Assembly (NCBI GenBank): GCA_035610365.1
Contig: CM069432.1
Location: 182,823,027-182,887,026 of the forward strand
DNA: 64,000 nt
Direction: 5' to 3'
Source: Aquatica leii
Taxonomy: Eukaryota; Arthropoda; Insecta; Coleoptera; Lampyridae
In this document: positions 33,500 to 46,470 of the stretch, piece by piece
Layout of the letters: each line of letters starts with the position of its first letter
Numbering within the stretch: position 1 is the stretch's first letter
Program-made: the position numbers and the translations under genes
Notes under the pieces: generated by a model
Seen by the model: only the letters and a program-made list of their open reading frames with translations
The model's database searches: none
Told to the model about the DNA's origin: nothing

Positions 33500-35900
33500 T
33501 TTACTACTAAAAAGATGCATTTTTACCAATTAACAATTTTGCTAACCATTTAATTAGTATTGATAAACAAAAAAATCTTATGAATGTACTCACTGACGAA
33601 TACATATATTGGTACTTTAATTTAACTACAATTGATTCATAATTAGTTTTAAAACAATTAGTTAGGTTTTATACGTTTTGAATAAAAATGAATGAATAAA
33701 AATGCGTGTATTTATAATTATATCAGAAGTTACATCCATATTAAAAAAAAGTATATATGGAATTAGCTCGAAAGCCGTCAGCTAGTATAAATACATTTAT
33801 CTAAGTAGATTGTTTTAAGTTTATTTTCGTATGTTACCGTATTACGATTTTATGAAAACTTAAATGCACGATTTTACAGTATTAAACATAAGGTTAGTAC
33901 ACAAAGACAATTTGTTTTAATTTCTAATGTTTTTGAAATATATTCAATATCAACGTCAAAGTATCCGTTTCAGGGTTGTTTTTCACAACTTGACGTTTAT
34001 GTTATGATTTCATGACATTATTATGTGAGGGTGTGTGTTATACGTGATATATGTGCGCCAATGGTACTAAAAACATCTTATATCTTAATAAAATATTTAG
34101 GAAGAAGAACTCGAATAGACTAAATGTGTTATATTTATAAAAATAAAATCTTATATTGTCGGTGTACTATCCTTGATTAAAAATCATTGTATCGTTTTAT
34201 ATTTGATACTAATTTAGAAATTCTTACGTAACTTATAAATTAAATTTGTAACTGTTCTAAAAAGACATGTTTGTAATTTAAAATTCTTTTCTGTTCTATA
34301 TCGTTAACTTGTTAAATTCAGAATGCACACTTAAACTCGTTCCTATTCTATCGGCTTGTCCTCTAGTGTGAAGATAACGACGTTTCCGACATGATGACGG
34401 CAAACTAAGAGACGAATCGACAAGAAAACTCAGGGGTGAATTTAATCTACAGTCTCGTGTGTGTTTGCGGATTTCCAAGTAGTGTTTAGGTATTCTCCGT
34501 GGATCGGTCTGTCTCATCAGGGCGGAGAGGTCGCGTTTGTGATCACACAGGGATAACGAACCTTAAGATAAAGCCCTTGCGATAATGAAATTTTGAGGTT
34601 TTTATATAATTTGTGTTTATTTTTTCTGTTTGCAATGCAGGAGCTATATATTTTTATATTAAATATAAATATATACATAAGTCTTTATTTTACTTTAGTT
34701 TTAATATAACCCCTATAATTCCTCGAAATTTTGTTATAAATTGTTCTATTTGTTTTGTTTGATGTGTTTCTACTCTGGTTTTCAATACTCGACCATCAAG
34801 CACTTTATCAAAGTTTTTTTAGGCGCTTTATTGTGGTTTGTTGAAACTTTCATTTATCATAGATAACAGTAAACGTAGTAATAAACAGAAACTTATTTAT
34901 ACATAATTGTCGTTTTCAATTATGTTCACGAAGTTTACACACAAATTTACAAAAATTTTTACATTTTTTCTTTTTTTAGATAATACGATGTAAAAGTGTA
35001 CATGTTAAAAAGTTATAAACAATCAAATTTGAAATTAAATATTAAAATTAAATAAGTATTAAACAAGAGTTGCCGAAGTAATTATAAAGAAACGAATTAA
35101 ATACACCTAATGGTTTAAAAGATTTGGTTAGTGCTTCTCTACGTGTATAAATTCAATTGTGTAGTTAGATGTTTGTTTATAGAGCAACAATTTGTTTTAA
35201 AATTTATTTAATATATGTATAACTGAGTGATTCTTTTAATTATTACTAAACACTAGAAAAGAGAGTTTTATTTCATCAAATAAACAAGTTTAGTACAAGT
35301 ACATAACGATTATAACGTTAAAATGCTAAAATGTTTTTTAATTTGCATAAAAAGCAATGATTCTAACAGATTTTAAAAAGTTCCAATATAAGAAAAATTT
35401 ACGAATAAGAAAATTTAGAAGTTTCTGTAATTTTGTGTTCAAGTTGTATTTCCGTAGCAATTTCTTGGTGCAACATTTTAGTTTAAGCAGATAAAATACT
35501 TTTATAAATGCTTACCAAAACATAACAGACACCAAACAAATTTTTAATTTGTATTTAAATTTAAAAGGCACTCTAGAGTTTGACTTTGCAAAAATAAAAA
35601 AATTGTGAAAACAGAAGGATACAAAAACATTTTGCGTTATCTAAAACTACAGGTGTTGGAAGAAAATGAAGAAATCGTTTGTCATGCAAAACAAGAAATA
35701 GACAATCAAACGTGCATATTTTTAAAATATAGTTTATGAAAAAACAAATTTGACGAAATCTTCTTAAATGTAGCCTGTAACGTTTTAACGTTGATAACTA
35801 TGTGTTCAATTTTTGGTAACATATTGTCGATGTGTTCTGTAGCTTTGTGAGTGTAACATAAATAGATAAAAAAATTGTAATGTCCGCACTGTTTTAGTAT
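33500..35900. other. Spacer with one unrecognised GC-richer frame
   Basis: Mostly AT-rich with no genes recognised. At 34296-34517 (minus) a 73-codon Arg/Ser-rich frame (LSFLVDSSLSLPSSCRKRR) has clearly higher GC than its surroundings. It may be an old exon or element fragment, but it matches nothing I know. The phrase CACACAGGGATAAC at 34545 was considered as rRNA and rejected. Confidence 0.3.
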
Positions 35901-35904
35901 ATAC

Positions 35905-36695
35905 GTTACGGGTAAAGTTAGATTCACGGTTAAAACTAGGTTTACCCGGGTAATCCTAGTTAATACCAGGAAATATGGGTAAAGTCCGAAATATAACTGA
36001 TATCGTACATGTTTTCTAGCTTTACCCGGGTAAACCGCGTTCTATCTGCTTTCGCTTGGTTAAAGTTGGGTATACCAAAAATAAATGTGTGAAAAATATA
36101 TTTAATTTGAAAAACACATTTTACAAATAAGAACACTAAAACTGTATACTAAAATCTATTTGTTTAAACAAGACAAGCTGTTGTGACATTTTGAGTTACA
36201 AAGATTCCCAATAGCTTTACATTTACATTTATTGGTCATGCATTTTATTTTACAATTGCATCGTTTATAACCTTGACCTCCTAAAAGAGATTGTTCGTTT
36301 GCAAGTTTCCGTAAACTCTTCTTTTTCAGTGATACACTTTCCAGATCTACAAGTTTCTCACTACACACAGAAAATTAGTTCCTGGATTTAACATTTTCTC
36401 AATAGTTCCACTCTTGTTTGCTAGTTTATAAAAATCTTCGTCGGTTTTCTCAATAACTGTCATCAGAATGTTTCTAAAATCGCCCCTCCTTCGATCAACG
36501 TCTGGAATTTTCACTCTCACTGTATCTACACCCAACTTTAACCAAGCGAAAGCGGATAGAACGCGGTTTACCCGGGTAAAGCTAGAAACATGTACGATAT
36601 TAGTTATATTTCGGACTTTACCCATATTTCCTGGTATTAACTAGGTTTACCCGGGTAAACCTAGTTTTAACCGTTAATCTAACTTTACCCGTAAC
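35905..36695. mobile_element. Ginger-like deletion element with 168-bp terminal inverted repeats
   Basis: Arms 35905-36072 and 36528-36695 are near-perfect inverted copies of equal length. They begin GTTACGGGTAAAGTTAGAT and contain the palindrome TTTACCCGGGTAAA. The 455-bp interior codes on the minus strand for the tail of an integrase-type transposase. The arms include coding text, so the long inverted repeats were probably formed by duplication inside an ancestral element, as in foldback derivatives. Confidence 0.8.
36156..36625 (-). pseudogene. C-terminal tail of a KRBA2/Ginger-type integrase
   Basis: The minus strand reads WLKLGVDTVRVKIPDVDRRR, GDFRNILMTVIEKTDEDFYK and, after one frameshift near 36366, LGGQGYKRCNCKIKCMTNK and CKCKAIGNLCNSKCHNSLSC. 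The IP-VDRGRGD block followed by a cysteine-rich CxC...CxCxxxxxxCxxxCHN tail marks the C-terminus of insect 'KRAB-A domain-containing 2-like' proteins, which derive from Ginger integrases. The integrase core is absent. The tail is thought to bind metal, and its function is not known. Confidence 0.8.
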
Positions 36696-36699
36696 ATAT

Positions 36700-37430
36700 A
36701 CATCAAAATACATTATTAGCAATTGTTTTTGTGTATTTTCTTTTGGTTAAAATATAGAAAATGCATGTTTGACAAATCTGATCACACTTGCAATATTCGT
36801 TTTTCTAAGACTTCATATTTAATCTCGTTAGTTTTGTTATGTGAAAACATGTTATTAAAGCATTGCTTAACTTAGGGACGATTGCCGAAAGTTTCTGCAA
36901 TCGGCCAATTATGGAACCTAAACAATGTTATTGTTTGGTGCTTAGTGGAAAAGGAGTAAATTATATCAAAAATAAAAAAAATTTAATACTGGAAACCTCA
37001 AAAACGTAAAATAAAAGACAAAATTGGCAATGCGCGCTGAACAAAAAGGAAAATAGGTTTCTAGGTTTTGTTAACCAAAAGGATACGCTGTCTAGTGTAG
37101 ACACTATTTCAGTGTGTAGTCACTAAGTCCTAAAAGCAAAACAAAACTGACACGCGAACAATATAAAAATGAAACATTTATTACATGAATAAATAAAAAT
37201 ATAAAGCATAAACAAAATTAAACACAAAACAGAAATTATTGAAGATTAAAATTAAATAACAAAATTTAACAAAAAATCTAAATTAATTAAATTAGCGCAC
37301 TGGCAGAATTGACAAAATTAAAAAAAAATTGAAACAACCCACAACATTTAATTAAAAATACATTTAATAATGCGTAAATGGCATTGGAACAATTGAAACG
37401 CAAAGACTTTTGGCCGGAAAATAGAATAAA
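36700..37430. other. AT-rich spacer, no gene seen
   Basis: No recognisable gene. A small palindrome (GTGTAGACACTATTTCAGTG) lies near 37095. Confidence 0.4.
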
Positions 37431-37435
37431 TTATG

Positions 37436-38000
37436 AAAGGCAATCCGGGCGTTTTAATGTATTTCTAAATCGGTAGATGGCGCGGAATTTATATAGCTGT
37501 TTTTCAAAAATCTAGGAAGGCCAGATAAGTTTTTTTATTTCAAAATGCATAAAAAGTGATTATAATTTTTGCTAACGTTTCGGTTTTTTAATTTTAGGTC
37601 AAGGTTGTGTGTCGAACCCTGTGGCAATATGCATTGAAAAGACGAAAATATTTTGCATATTGCTTGCGGCGGCATATATAAAAAAAATGTGTTGTTTCTT
37701 TAATTCTTAACTATTATTAATAAAAAAAGTAAAAAATGTACCAAAAACTTAGTGAAAATGTACGCAGTTTCTGTCGGGCATTTTTTTGATATCGACAGTA
37801 ATTTTTGAGTAATTTTTTCTAATTCGTAAATTTGACCTAAAATTAAAAAACCGAAACCATAACACAAATAATCTTTATTTTTTATCTATGTTAAAATTAA
37901 AAAAACTGATCTAGCTTTTCTAGATTTTTTTAAAACATAAATTCCGCGCCATATACTGATCTAGAAATACACTAAAACGTCGTCCGTATTTCCCCTTAGT
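37436..38000. mobile_element. MITE-like element with ~170-bp imperfect inverted arms
   Basis: The left arm (37436-37606) and right arm (37828-38000) pair imperfectly. Shared words are ATGGCGCGGAATTTAT, AAATCTAG, and TTTCGGTTTTTTAATTTTAG with AGGTCAA. The ends carry GACGTTTTAGTGTATTTCTA-like text. The interior has no coding similarity. Confidence 0.7.
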
Positions 38001-38883
38001 GATAAAATAACAAAAAAATAACGATTTAATAAGTACATTTGTTTAGCTGCGAGTATGTACATCTAATCGTGACTGAAAATGCGCAATTTTGCTCTAAATA
38101 CTGGTTAATTGTCTTCAATTGCAAAATGACAAATTATTTTATACTTAAAACATAAAATTAAATTGTGGATATATAAAATTGTAATATACGTTAACTCACA
38201 AACATACATATGTTTTAGTTAATGCTTTTTGTAATTATTTGCAAAACAAACGATAAATTATCAGACAGTGTGTTTTGGGTTAATTAAAGTCCTTTGGCAA
38301 AGCAGTCGACGTGGTTCATATTGTTGGTGCAACAGCTGAAGAATCCGATTCAAAAACGATGTTAAATTACGTATACAAGAAACTGAATTTGCACAACATA
38401 AAAACACGAGAACAGTTGACAATTATGTCTTACTACAATTATTTTTATTTTTAACAAATATATGTGTTACCAAAATAATATCACTTTTTCTTGTTCTCTG
38501 AGGATAACAAACGACAGATGAACCCAGTTGTAAAACATTAACATACAATCTAGATCATCATTTCTATGCTATACATCGTTTGTATTTGTGCACAATTTTA
38601 TAGATTTAATTTTAGCTTCAAGTGTTGGCCAAACCTGATCGACTAGATCTAGTCGAAAAGGATTTGCAGTGAGTAATCAAATTGGGTAATCATTTGTGTC
38701 GTATTTGGGTTTATTTTAAAACATTATGTTTGTTTATGTAATAATAAGTTGTTTTTAATTCATTTAATTTAATTTTAACGTCAAGGAATGTATGCTATTG
38801 TTTTTTTATTTACCATTAAAATTTGTCTACTGCCGTTTTTAACTCTTCTGACTTAGAAATGTTGGATTTAAAAACTTTAGATA

Positions 38884-39704
38884 GGGTAACCCATACAGTT
38901 GTTGGCACTTTGATAGTGATTGGCAGCTATACAATAAAAGTGAAATAAAGAAGAAAACGGTGTGATATTTTAACCTTCCCGCAATTTAAATATGACGCGA
39001 CATCATTCACGCACGCGCTGTTCCTGTGTTCTTTTCGTTTCATGATTATTTGAATGTCGGATGTGGTACGGTCAGTGGGTGGTTTTGGTCTGGTTGTTAT
39101 GAGGCAAATTCTTATACAATGTTTAAGCATTGGCGTCACCATTATAGAAGTTGTTCTGGCAAATTATTGGCAACAGAAAAAGTAGGTAAGTGAATTTTCA
39201 TCAATAAGATAACTATAAACGACAGTTTAACGTTAATTGGTCATTTATTCAATGCTTTTAGCATAATTTCAACGGTGTCAATCATTGTCTACGATATTGA
39301 CAATGTTTCAGTTATTGGCACGCCAGTGCCAATAACTATATTTTGAACTAAACTAAACTAAACTAAAACGCGTTTAACCTGGCAATTTTCTCACATATTT
39401 TGTTAACCTTTCATAATAATAGATAAGTCTAATTCCACAATTTGCTATACCAATCACTATCTACCCAAGTGACAATTACTATAATTTAGGTGCCAATTAC
39501 TGAGTTTTAACTACCTTCAACTTTTAGTGATTTTTCGAAAAATATTAATGAAACAATGAAAAGTTTTCTCTTGCTAATTAAAGTTATAATAATTTAAAAG
39601 TAATTATAGACTCATTAAAATATATAAGAAATATATAAGTATGTAGTTAAGTGTTAACAAAAGTTGCTCTCCTCTTAAAGTGCCAATAACTGTGCTGTTT
39701 ACCC
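38884..39704. mobile_element. 821-bp TA-flanked element with ~30-bp terminal inverted repeats
   Basis: The left end GGGTAACCCATACAGTTGTT continues GGCACTTT. The right end, read inward, is GGGTAAACAGCACAGTTATT then GGCACTTT. TA dinucleotides flank both ends (38882-38883 and 39705-39706), which suits a Tc1/mariner-like target. Inside, GTTATTGGCA/TGCCAATAAC phrases recur as subterminal repeats, including a hairpin at 39311-39340. No transposase was recognised. Confidence 0.7.
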
Positions 39705-39744
39705 TAATACAATAATTTTGCAAGTTTGAATACGAATGGGATCT

Positions 39745-40230
39745 AAGATACGACGAGAGAGATGTTTTGTAGAAGACTTGTTAGTACTATCCAATCTCCT
39801 ACTTACAAGCTAGCCAAGTTCATGTTCAACATTCTTTCCGAATTTACAGGTAAAACTTTTTCTCACGTTTTTAACTCATATCATTTCATTCAACGTTTAA
39901 AATCTATAAAGCTTGAACCCCATCATTTTCTTGAGAGTCTTAATGTCATTTGGCTTTTTACCAAAGTTTTTATTAAAGATTCGTTTATTATGATTGAGCA
40001 AATTCTGTTTCACTATGACAAAGATTTGAGTTTGGATCCTCTTATTGATAAATGTTTATCAACCACTTACTTTCAGTTTGATAACAAGTTTTACAAACAA
40101 GTTTCGAGAGCCGCTATGGGTTCTCTGTTATCTCTTGTTGAAGCTAATTTTTTTATGAAATCCTTTGAAACGGTTGCTGTGGAATTAATTGATATTAAAA
40201 CCTAAAATTTTGCTTGATGATGACATCTTT
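39745..40230 (+). pseudogene. Penelope-like reverse transcriptase fragment (N-terminal half)
   Basis: The 147-codon frame at 39762-40205 reads LVSTIQSPTYKLAKFMFNIL, NSYHFIQRLKSIKL, WLFTKVFIKDSF, STTYFQFDNKFYKQ and AAMGSLLSLVEANFFMKSFE. These are the RT blocks of Penelope-like elements up to the AMGSPLSP block; the second proline reads L-V here. Just downstream LLDDDIFIV is a decayed form of the YVDD box. The catalytic first Asp region (usually 'SFDVVSLFT') reads NVIWLFT, so it is inactive. Elements of this family also have the pLTR-like repeats at 14 kb. Confidence 0.85.
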
Positions 40231-40234
40231 ATTG

Positions 40235-43200
40235 TTTAAAAATCGACTGAAATTGCAATAAGTTATGTGAATTATTAATAAAAAATTGATGCGTTTAAAA
40301 AATTATTGTGAGTGTACAAATGCTATTCTGTTTACTTCAGCAAAAGTTAGCCTGTAGTTGCTGTAGTTCTAAGCATTTTGTTAAAAAAAATAGCTTCAAT
40401 AAAAATTGTAATTGTACTATGCTTTTAATATACATATATGGTAATAATAAGACATGGTTTTAAATGTCTACAACGCTTCTACCTTATAAAAAATGTACAG
40501 TACAGCTCAGTTTTATAAGCTACTTATAATAATGTATTTTTAGTTAAAAAACTGTTTTAGTAAATTGGTGTTTACAAATGAATAACAAATAAAATATATA
40601 AAGAGCTACAAAGGCGGAGAACGTTGTAAAATTGATATTGAACCCGCGTAATCCAAAATAGTTTTGAACAAAAAGATTTTAAAATCTAGACCAATTGATT
40701 ATATATTACCGTACCACAGTTTGTAGTGATGTGTCTCACAGTTAAAGAGAAATTATTTAATTACCTAAGTAAGCACCTACCGGATATAATAACACTAAGA
40801 TACAGCACTTTAGGAATAAAAATTGTTTTGCAAAGTTATTTTGAGTTTATTTATGTATACATGATTTAAAAATATATTTTTAAATATTAATACTGAAACA
40901 AATATACATATACCATGTAACAAAAAGATAATATAAAAAAAAATAATATGTTAAAAATACTTTTAATCTACAAAATAATTATCTACTGAATAATTGATTC
41001 TGAGTTTGTTGCCTAATGTTCTATTTAATCAATGCTATCTCAAGTAATAGATAAATGTCCCATATTAAATGATTTTTACATTGTAAAAGATATATTTGAT
41101 AAAATCGACGTTAATGTATAAGCAGTCATTTTGTGCTAGTTTGAAAAGAAAAATATTAAACATTTTGCGATTAACGGCTTAGAAAGGTATATTTTAAGTT
41201 TTACTACCGTACTGTAAAGCTATATAGTTTTTTTATATTAAGTTTAATACCTATAATGTTCATATCGCAACCTTATAAGCGTTGCACAAAAGACAAAAGT
41301 ATTTGATATATCTTCCAGCTAATGGACTTTGAAAAGTACTATTGATGTATTTTACTGCATCAACAGCGATTCTTGGCAGAAAGAGTATATTGATAGTACC
41401 CTACAGGTATTACTCATATGTTACAAATGTCATTTTCAGACTTTCTGTTTATTGTATTTAATGTACGTATATACTACACCAGTTGCTCAAATAGTTCTGT
41501 TGTCGATATTTTTGTCGCTAAAACCTGAAGCAGCTATTTAGTAGTAAATGTGATTCGATGGATTATAGATTTACATGTCAATTCCATATGTTCTTGTCAA
41601 GCATTATTTGAATATATCCGATGTATTATAACTACTAATGTACTCAAACAGTGTATAACGGTTGTAATGTATAACGAAGGTTAATTCATTTAGGTTAACG
41701 TAGACTAATACAATCTTTTCACTATTTTATTATTTAATGTAATGCGAGAAATGGTAAGTACGACAAGCTTTTAAAAGCATAATATTGTATCTAACTTTAT
41801 TCAAACAGCATTAAAAGATTACTGTTATTGTAAATAATAAATATGCTAAAACGTTTATCATTACTAATTTACATATCGTATAAGTATGAATAATTTGAAT
41901 AGGTTTATTATAGGTACCGTATACAGAAGCTATTGATCAAGAAATAAAATAAAAAATTAATAAAAACATATTTTAATTAGTTATATTTCTTAATTATAAA
42001 TTATTAAAACAAAATATGTTATTGTGTACTAATAGTAACACTCCTGCGTTAATGCGTACATTGACGTGCAGACAAAAGTTACTTCTCTCTTAAAATGCCT
42101 TTTTTTCTATGACGTTTTAAAAATTACAATAAAAACTGCATATGATTTTATGTAATTTTAGCGAGATAAAGCAAAAATAATTCAATCTAAAAATATTGAC
42201 CTTTATTTTTAAAAATCACAGGCGCAAATGAAACATAGTCATTACAGGTGACAGTAAAATTAAAAATTAACACCAGTAATGGTGTTTTTTTATGCTGGCC
42301 AATTAGTTGATCAAATAAAAAAAGTTTGTCTTGATTGTCAATTAACCAAATCGACCACTCGTTATCAATGGTCAATTGAACACTTGCTATCGCTACTTTA
42401 AAGTACTTAATTACATAAAGCAAATCGTAAGATAAAAAAAATAAATGATGTAATAAAAATTAAAGCTCAATATAAATTCTAACACAATATGTCAAAATAC
42501 ACAAAGTAAAATGTAAAAAAATTACACGTACTCATTTCATTTTTACTTCGGGAATTTATTAATGTGGTTTATGCCGCAATTTTTTTGATGCTCTGATATT
42601 TGTTGTGTCCACCAGCTATACTCGTTTTATCAAGCATTTTACATTCTCTTAAAATTTTGTTGTTTGACACTTGTTGATAAAGAAATGGCTTAACATTATA
42701 AATTAGTTAGAATCGTATTAATTTTTTTTGTTGGATAAGTTTTTAATCAGTTTTAACTCTTGCGTATACATTCAAAATCTCAATATTTTTATTTGCAACT
42801 TTGTTTTTTATAGAACAGTTTTTGTTCTACCAATTCGCTTCTTATGTACTGTTTTGGTTTACTTTTGTGATTTTCTGGTTTTGCAAATATTTTATTTTTT
42901 TTGTTGAACCTGGCTGAATTTTTGTTTTCTACAAAATCATCTTTAGCCTTTAAAGAGTAAATTGTTTTTCATATTAGTTAAGATATTTGTTAAAACAGAG
43001 GTTTCAGCTTCTAGAAAAATATTGTTGTTAGTTTAACTTTAATATTTGCAATAATAAAAAAAGGATTATTATATAGTTTTAAAAATTATGATTCTTTAAG
43101 AGTAGGTACAGGTAACGTTTTTAAATAGTATTGTTATTTTATAGAAAAACAACTTATTCGATCAAAATTAGTACTTGCAGCATTTTGTATTTGTTTGTTT

Positions 43201-43960
43201 AGTAACACTAATTATTTTTTTATTTACTTATCATGAAACCGTTGACCGAAAAGTAGACTAAAACAGTGAAATCACAAATGCATAAATATGATAACACAGA
43301 ACTAGGTATTGCTCTGGCAATAAAAAACCAAGAGTTGCCAAAAAGAATATACATACTGCTAATATACTTTTTGAGTTATTTTTATTTCTTAACAGAAGTA
43401 ACTAATGTTGAAAATTGTGTTCGTTTTATATGGCAAAACATAGTTTATTCTTTACTTTATTTAAACTTTTAAATCATCAAAATCGGGTCACAAACATCAT
43501 ACATTTTAAACACATAAGTTTAATGTTATGTAGTACGCTCGTGTTCATAAAAATCGAAACAGATTCTTAAAATGAAAAAAATCAATGAATCTATCTACTT
43601 TAATGTTTTGGTAAAGGAGCAACTAGATCTGACATTTGTGTGTTGTTTACATTTAACAAAAAATAATTTAGAAAGTGATTACAAGTTTAATAAACGTCAA
43701 AGTAAATTTTAGCCGTCATTAAAATAGTTAAATCGGAGTTTAAAAAAATCGAAATATTTTACAATAATAAATAAAATCTAAAACCCTATATGACATTAAA
43801 TGTTATTTTATTAACATCCGCCTAACACTGGTACTATGTATTTGTTTATCTTGTAATTAGTATAAAATGGAACTATTATAGAAGGTATAAGTATGAAGTG
43901 TTCATTTAAAAAAAAAGATTTTAAACCTACAGTAATATAAGCTTATTTGTAAGTAATAGT
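40235..43960. other. AT-rich spacer, no gene seen
   Basis: About 3.7 kb in which no gene, RNA or defined repeat could be recognised. The frames at 41329-41541, 42187-42423 and 43266-43472 carry no motif. Confidence 0.45.
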
Positions 43961-43965
43961 AAACA

Positions 43966-44500
43966 CCGTTTAAATCTATCCAAGGCTGAAAGAAAGCAAA
44001 TGACAATACATAAGTTGTAATACAAATATATTTTTATTTTATCACAGAGAGGTTAGAAAAGAAAAGCAGAGTAGATTGACATAAATGCGATCAATGGCAA
44101 GTATGTAAGAATAAATTACAGACAATAATTGTTGACACAAGCCTTCTTCGGTTGAGCAACACATTGTACATAAAATTAAACTTGTCGCCCTAACTTGTAC
44201 ATACTAAACCAATAGATTTACATTGGTAAATATAATACAAATATGCAATATCTCGATAATCAAGAAAACTCAAATACACCCTTTAAAATCATATTAGACA
44301 CAAACAATGTTTTATAACTAATTGTGACAGCAACCTAATATATACATACAGTCGTACTTTCTCAAGAATCTCCTAAAATTTGCGGAAAAAAAAATTGTAT
44401 AATTATGGCGTTATCATAAATAAGTTTCCTTTGGTTTATACGGTCTATAAGAAAAAGCCCATATGCGCCAAGTTTTCCTTAGATTAATTTGGGTATTAAG
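43966..44500 (-). repeat. 3' LTR of the gypsy element
   Basis: Shares with the other LTR: ATCCAAGGCTGAAAGA, ATATATTTTTATTTTATCAC, TTGTACATAAAATT, ACATACAGTCGTAC and a GCCCATATGCGCCAAGTTTT-like end. The divergence between LTRs is clearly visible, with many substitutions and indels, so the insertion is old. Boundaries are approximate. Confidence 0.8.
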
Positions 44501-44524
44501 AAAAGAATGTAGTCAATGACCTCA

Positions 44525-44665
44525 TGTTTTGCAGTACGAATAACGCAGCCAATCTTTTGGAGATTTACATCCCAAATACCGATGATTTTCTTTGACATAG
44601 AAACAAATCATGGTTTTTAAAGCACGATTAATCCGTTCGGCGAGATTAACCTTAAAATATTTAGC
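44525..44665 (-). pseudogene. gypsy integrase C-terminal remnant
   Basis: The minus strand reads VNLAERINRALKTMICFYVK then ENHRYLG, the 'N.AERVNR.LK.MI..Y' block at the end of the integrase core. The rest of integrase is deleted. Confidence 0.75.
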
Positions 44666-44859
44666 AAAGGAGAGTATCTTTATCCCATAAATGCCGCAAA
44701 ATATATCAGTTTTTTTACTACGAAATTAAACACTATGAAGAAGAAAGATGTGTTCTTTAATAATTTTACAAATAGAGATTGCGGGAGCTGAACGTAACGG
44801 ACAAAAACTAAGAAAATGTAGTAAAAGGACTCCGCAAATTTTTTAACCACAGCAACAAA

Positions 44860-45327
44860 TTATGATCGGTAATCACAATGAAATGAATGCTTTTAAATAA
44901 GGACAAAAATTCTCTATTGACTATAAGACAGCCAGACATTCTTTGTTAGTATTCGAATAATGTCGCTCCGTTCGATTGGGGTAACTAACAATCGTTTTAC
45001 CATCCGCAGCCGTTTGAATTAACACATTATCTAAACTAAAGTCCAAAAAATCAGTCTCTACTACAAAAGGAAGAAAGAAATTAAGACACGACAAAATTGG
45101 AGCCGCAATCAAGCTGTTTTTAAAAAAATCAAAAGCGGTCTAACATTCTGCTGTCCAACAAAAAGAAACATTTTACGAATAAGAGCTAAAAGTGAAGACG
45201 TAAGAGAAGAAAAATTGGGAATAAAGCGACGAAACCAACTACTCATTTTAATAAATTTTTTGACATCAGTGACGTTTGAAGGAGTGGAAATATTAAGTAT
45301 AGCTGTTTTCTTATCCGGGTCGACCAA
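44860..45327 (-). pseudogene. gypsy RT connection and RNase H remnant
   Basis: Pieces on the minus strand are VKKFIKMSSWFRRFIPNFSS (the RT 'FLG...YYR.FI..FS' block), PFVVETDFLDFSLDNVLIQT (RNase H, 'TDAS..G.GAVL'), YSNTNKECLAVL and VITDHNLLLWLKN. The RNase H catalytic pattern is partly altered and several frame breaks occur. Confidence 0.8.
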
Positions 45328-45423
45328 CAGACCATTTTCCCATGATTACGTATCCGAGGTATTTTAATTCTGGCAAGCAAAAATTACATTTTCCCGAAAG
45401 GTAAGTGCAACAGAGATTAAACG

Positions 45424-46071
45424 TTAGTACCTTTTTTCTAGTACGCTAATATACTCAACGAAAGTAGGTGTTGCGATGATAATATCGTTTAGGTGAAAGA
45501 AACAGTAAAGTTCCAAATCCACCCCCAACACTTGATCAATCAATCTCTGAAATGTATCAGGCGCATTATATAGTTCAAATGGAATGTGCGTGAACTGAAG
45601 AAGACCACGACCAGGAGGAAGGACAGTAAAAACAGTCACAGCTTTGAAATTTTTTTAGAGCGGAATTTGCCAATACGCTAACCGAATATCTCAACTGCAA
45701 AGAAAACGTGCATCTCTTAACCGATCTGAAATGGAAGTAATATAAGGTAATAAATAAGCATCCTTCTGAGTCAGCTGGTTCACTTTTCTAGAATTGACAC
45801 AGAACCGATAAGTGTTATTCTTCTTCTTCACTAAAACAATTGGATTTGACCACGGACTACTCGACGGCTCTACAACCCCCATACTTAACATTGAGTCCAA
45901 CTCCCCATTAACGACCTTCTGCAACGCAGGCAAAAGCGGATAATATTCCTGTTTAATCGGTTTTGCTGAAGTACGTACGTGGTGCTGAACAAGAAAGGTG
46001 TGACTAAGTCCAATTCGCCAGAGAAGTGTGGCCAAGACCAGAAGATTGTTATGCAAACGCGTCCGCGACAA
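45424..46071 (-). pseudogene. gypsy reverse transcriptase remnant
   Basis: The minus-strand segment 46071-45691 reads VVNGELDSMLSMGVVEPSSS, PWSNPIVLVKKK, YRFCVNSRKVNQLTQKDAYL and ISDRLRDARF. After a frame break, 45639-45424 reads FTVLPPGRGLLQFTHIPFEL, YNAPDTFQRLID and LNDIIIATP. The usual Y-x-DD catalytic box reads HLNDI, so the first Asp is replaced and the enzyme is inactive. Confidence 0.9.
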
Positions 46072-46289
46072 CGTCGTTTAAAAATTGTTGTTGATTCGAA
46101 AACAGTTCTGAAATAGCACTAATAGAGTCCGAAGAAATAATATTAATCAGAGGAAAATAGTCGAAAGTGTTTAGCGTTCTTTGGTTTAGTTTCCTAAGAA
46201 AACGGCCGTATATTTATCATCGTTAGCTAAATTACAAGAAGATACAGAAAGAGAAAGACAAATATCCAAAAACTGTAAAATTTGCTACT

Positions 46290-46347
46290 CTGGACCGCCC
46301 ATAATATTTCGAGAAGCACTAAGATCAAGAATACTAAAGAAAGAAAA
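46290..46347 (-). pseudogene. gypsy retropepsin remnant
   Basis: The minus strand reads FSILDLSASRNIMGG. This is the retropepsin active-site block, but the usual D-(T/S)-G reads D-L-S, so it is inactive. It lies between gag and RT as expected. Confidence 0.6.
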
Positions 46348-46470
46348 ACCTTAAACATTAACCTTAAGATATGGACGCTTATCATCACAAACACTGACAA
46401 ATATAGAATCTAGAAGAATACTTTGGTTGTCAGTCTAAAATAGAATCGAAAGTTAAAAATAGCGTAGAAT

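Noticed and set aside
34545..34560. CACACAGGGATAAC, resembling the peptidyl-transferase region of 28S rRNA
   Set aside because: Only about 12 bases match and neighbouring bases do not continue the rRNA sequence.
38927..39142. Minus-strand 71-codon frame inside the TA-flanked element
   Set aside because: No transposase block recognisable; left as part of the noncoding element.
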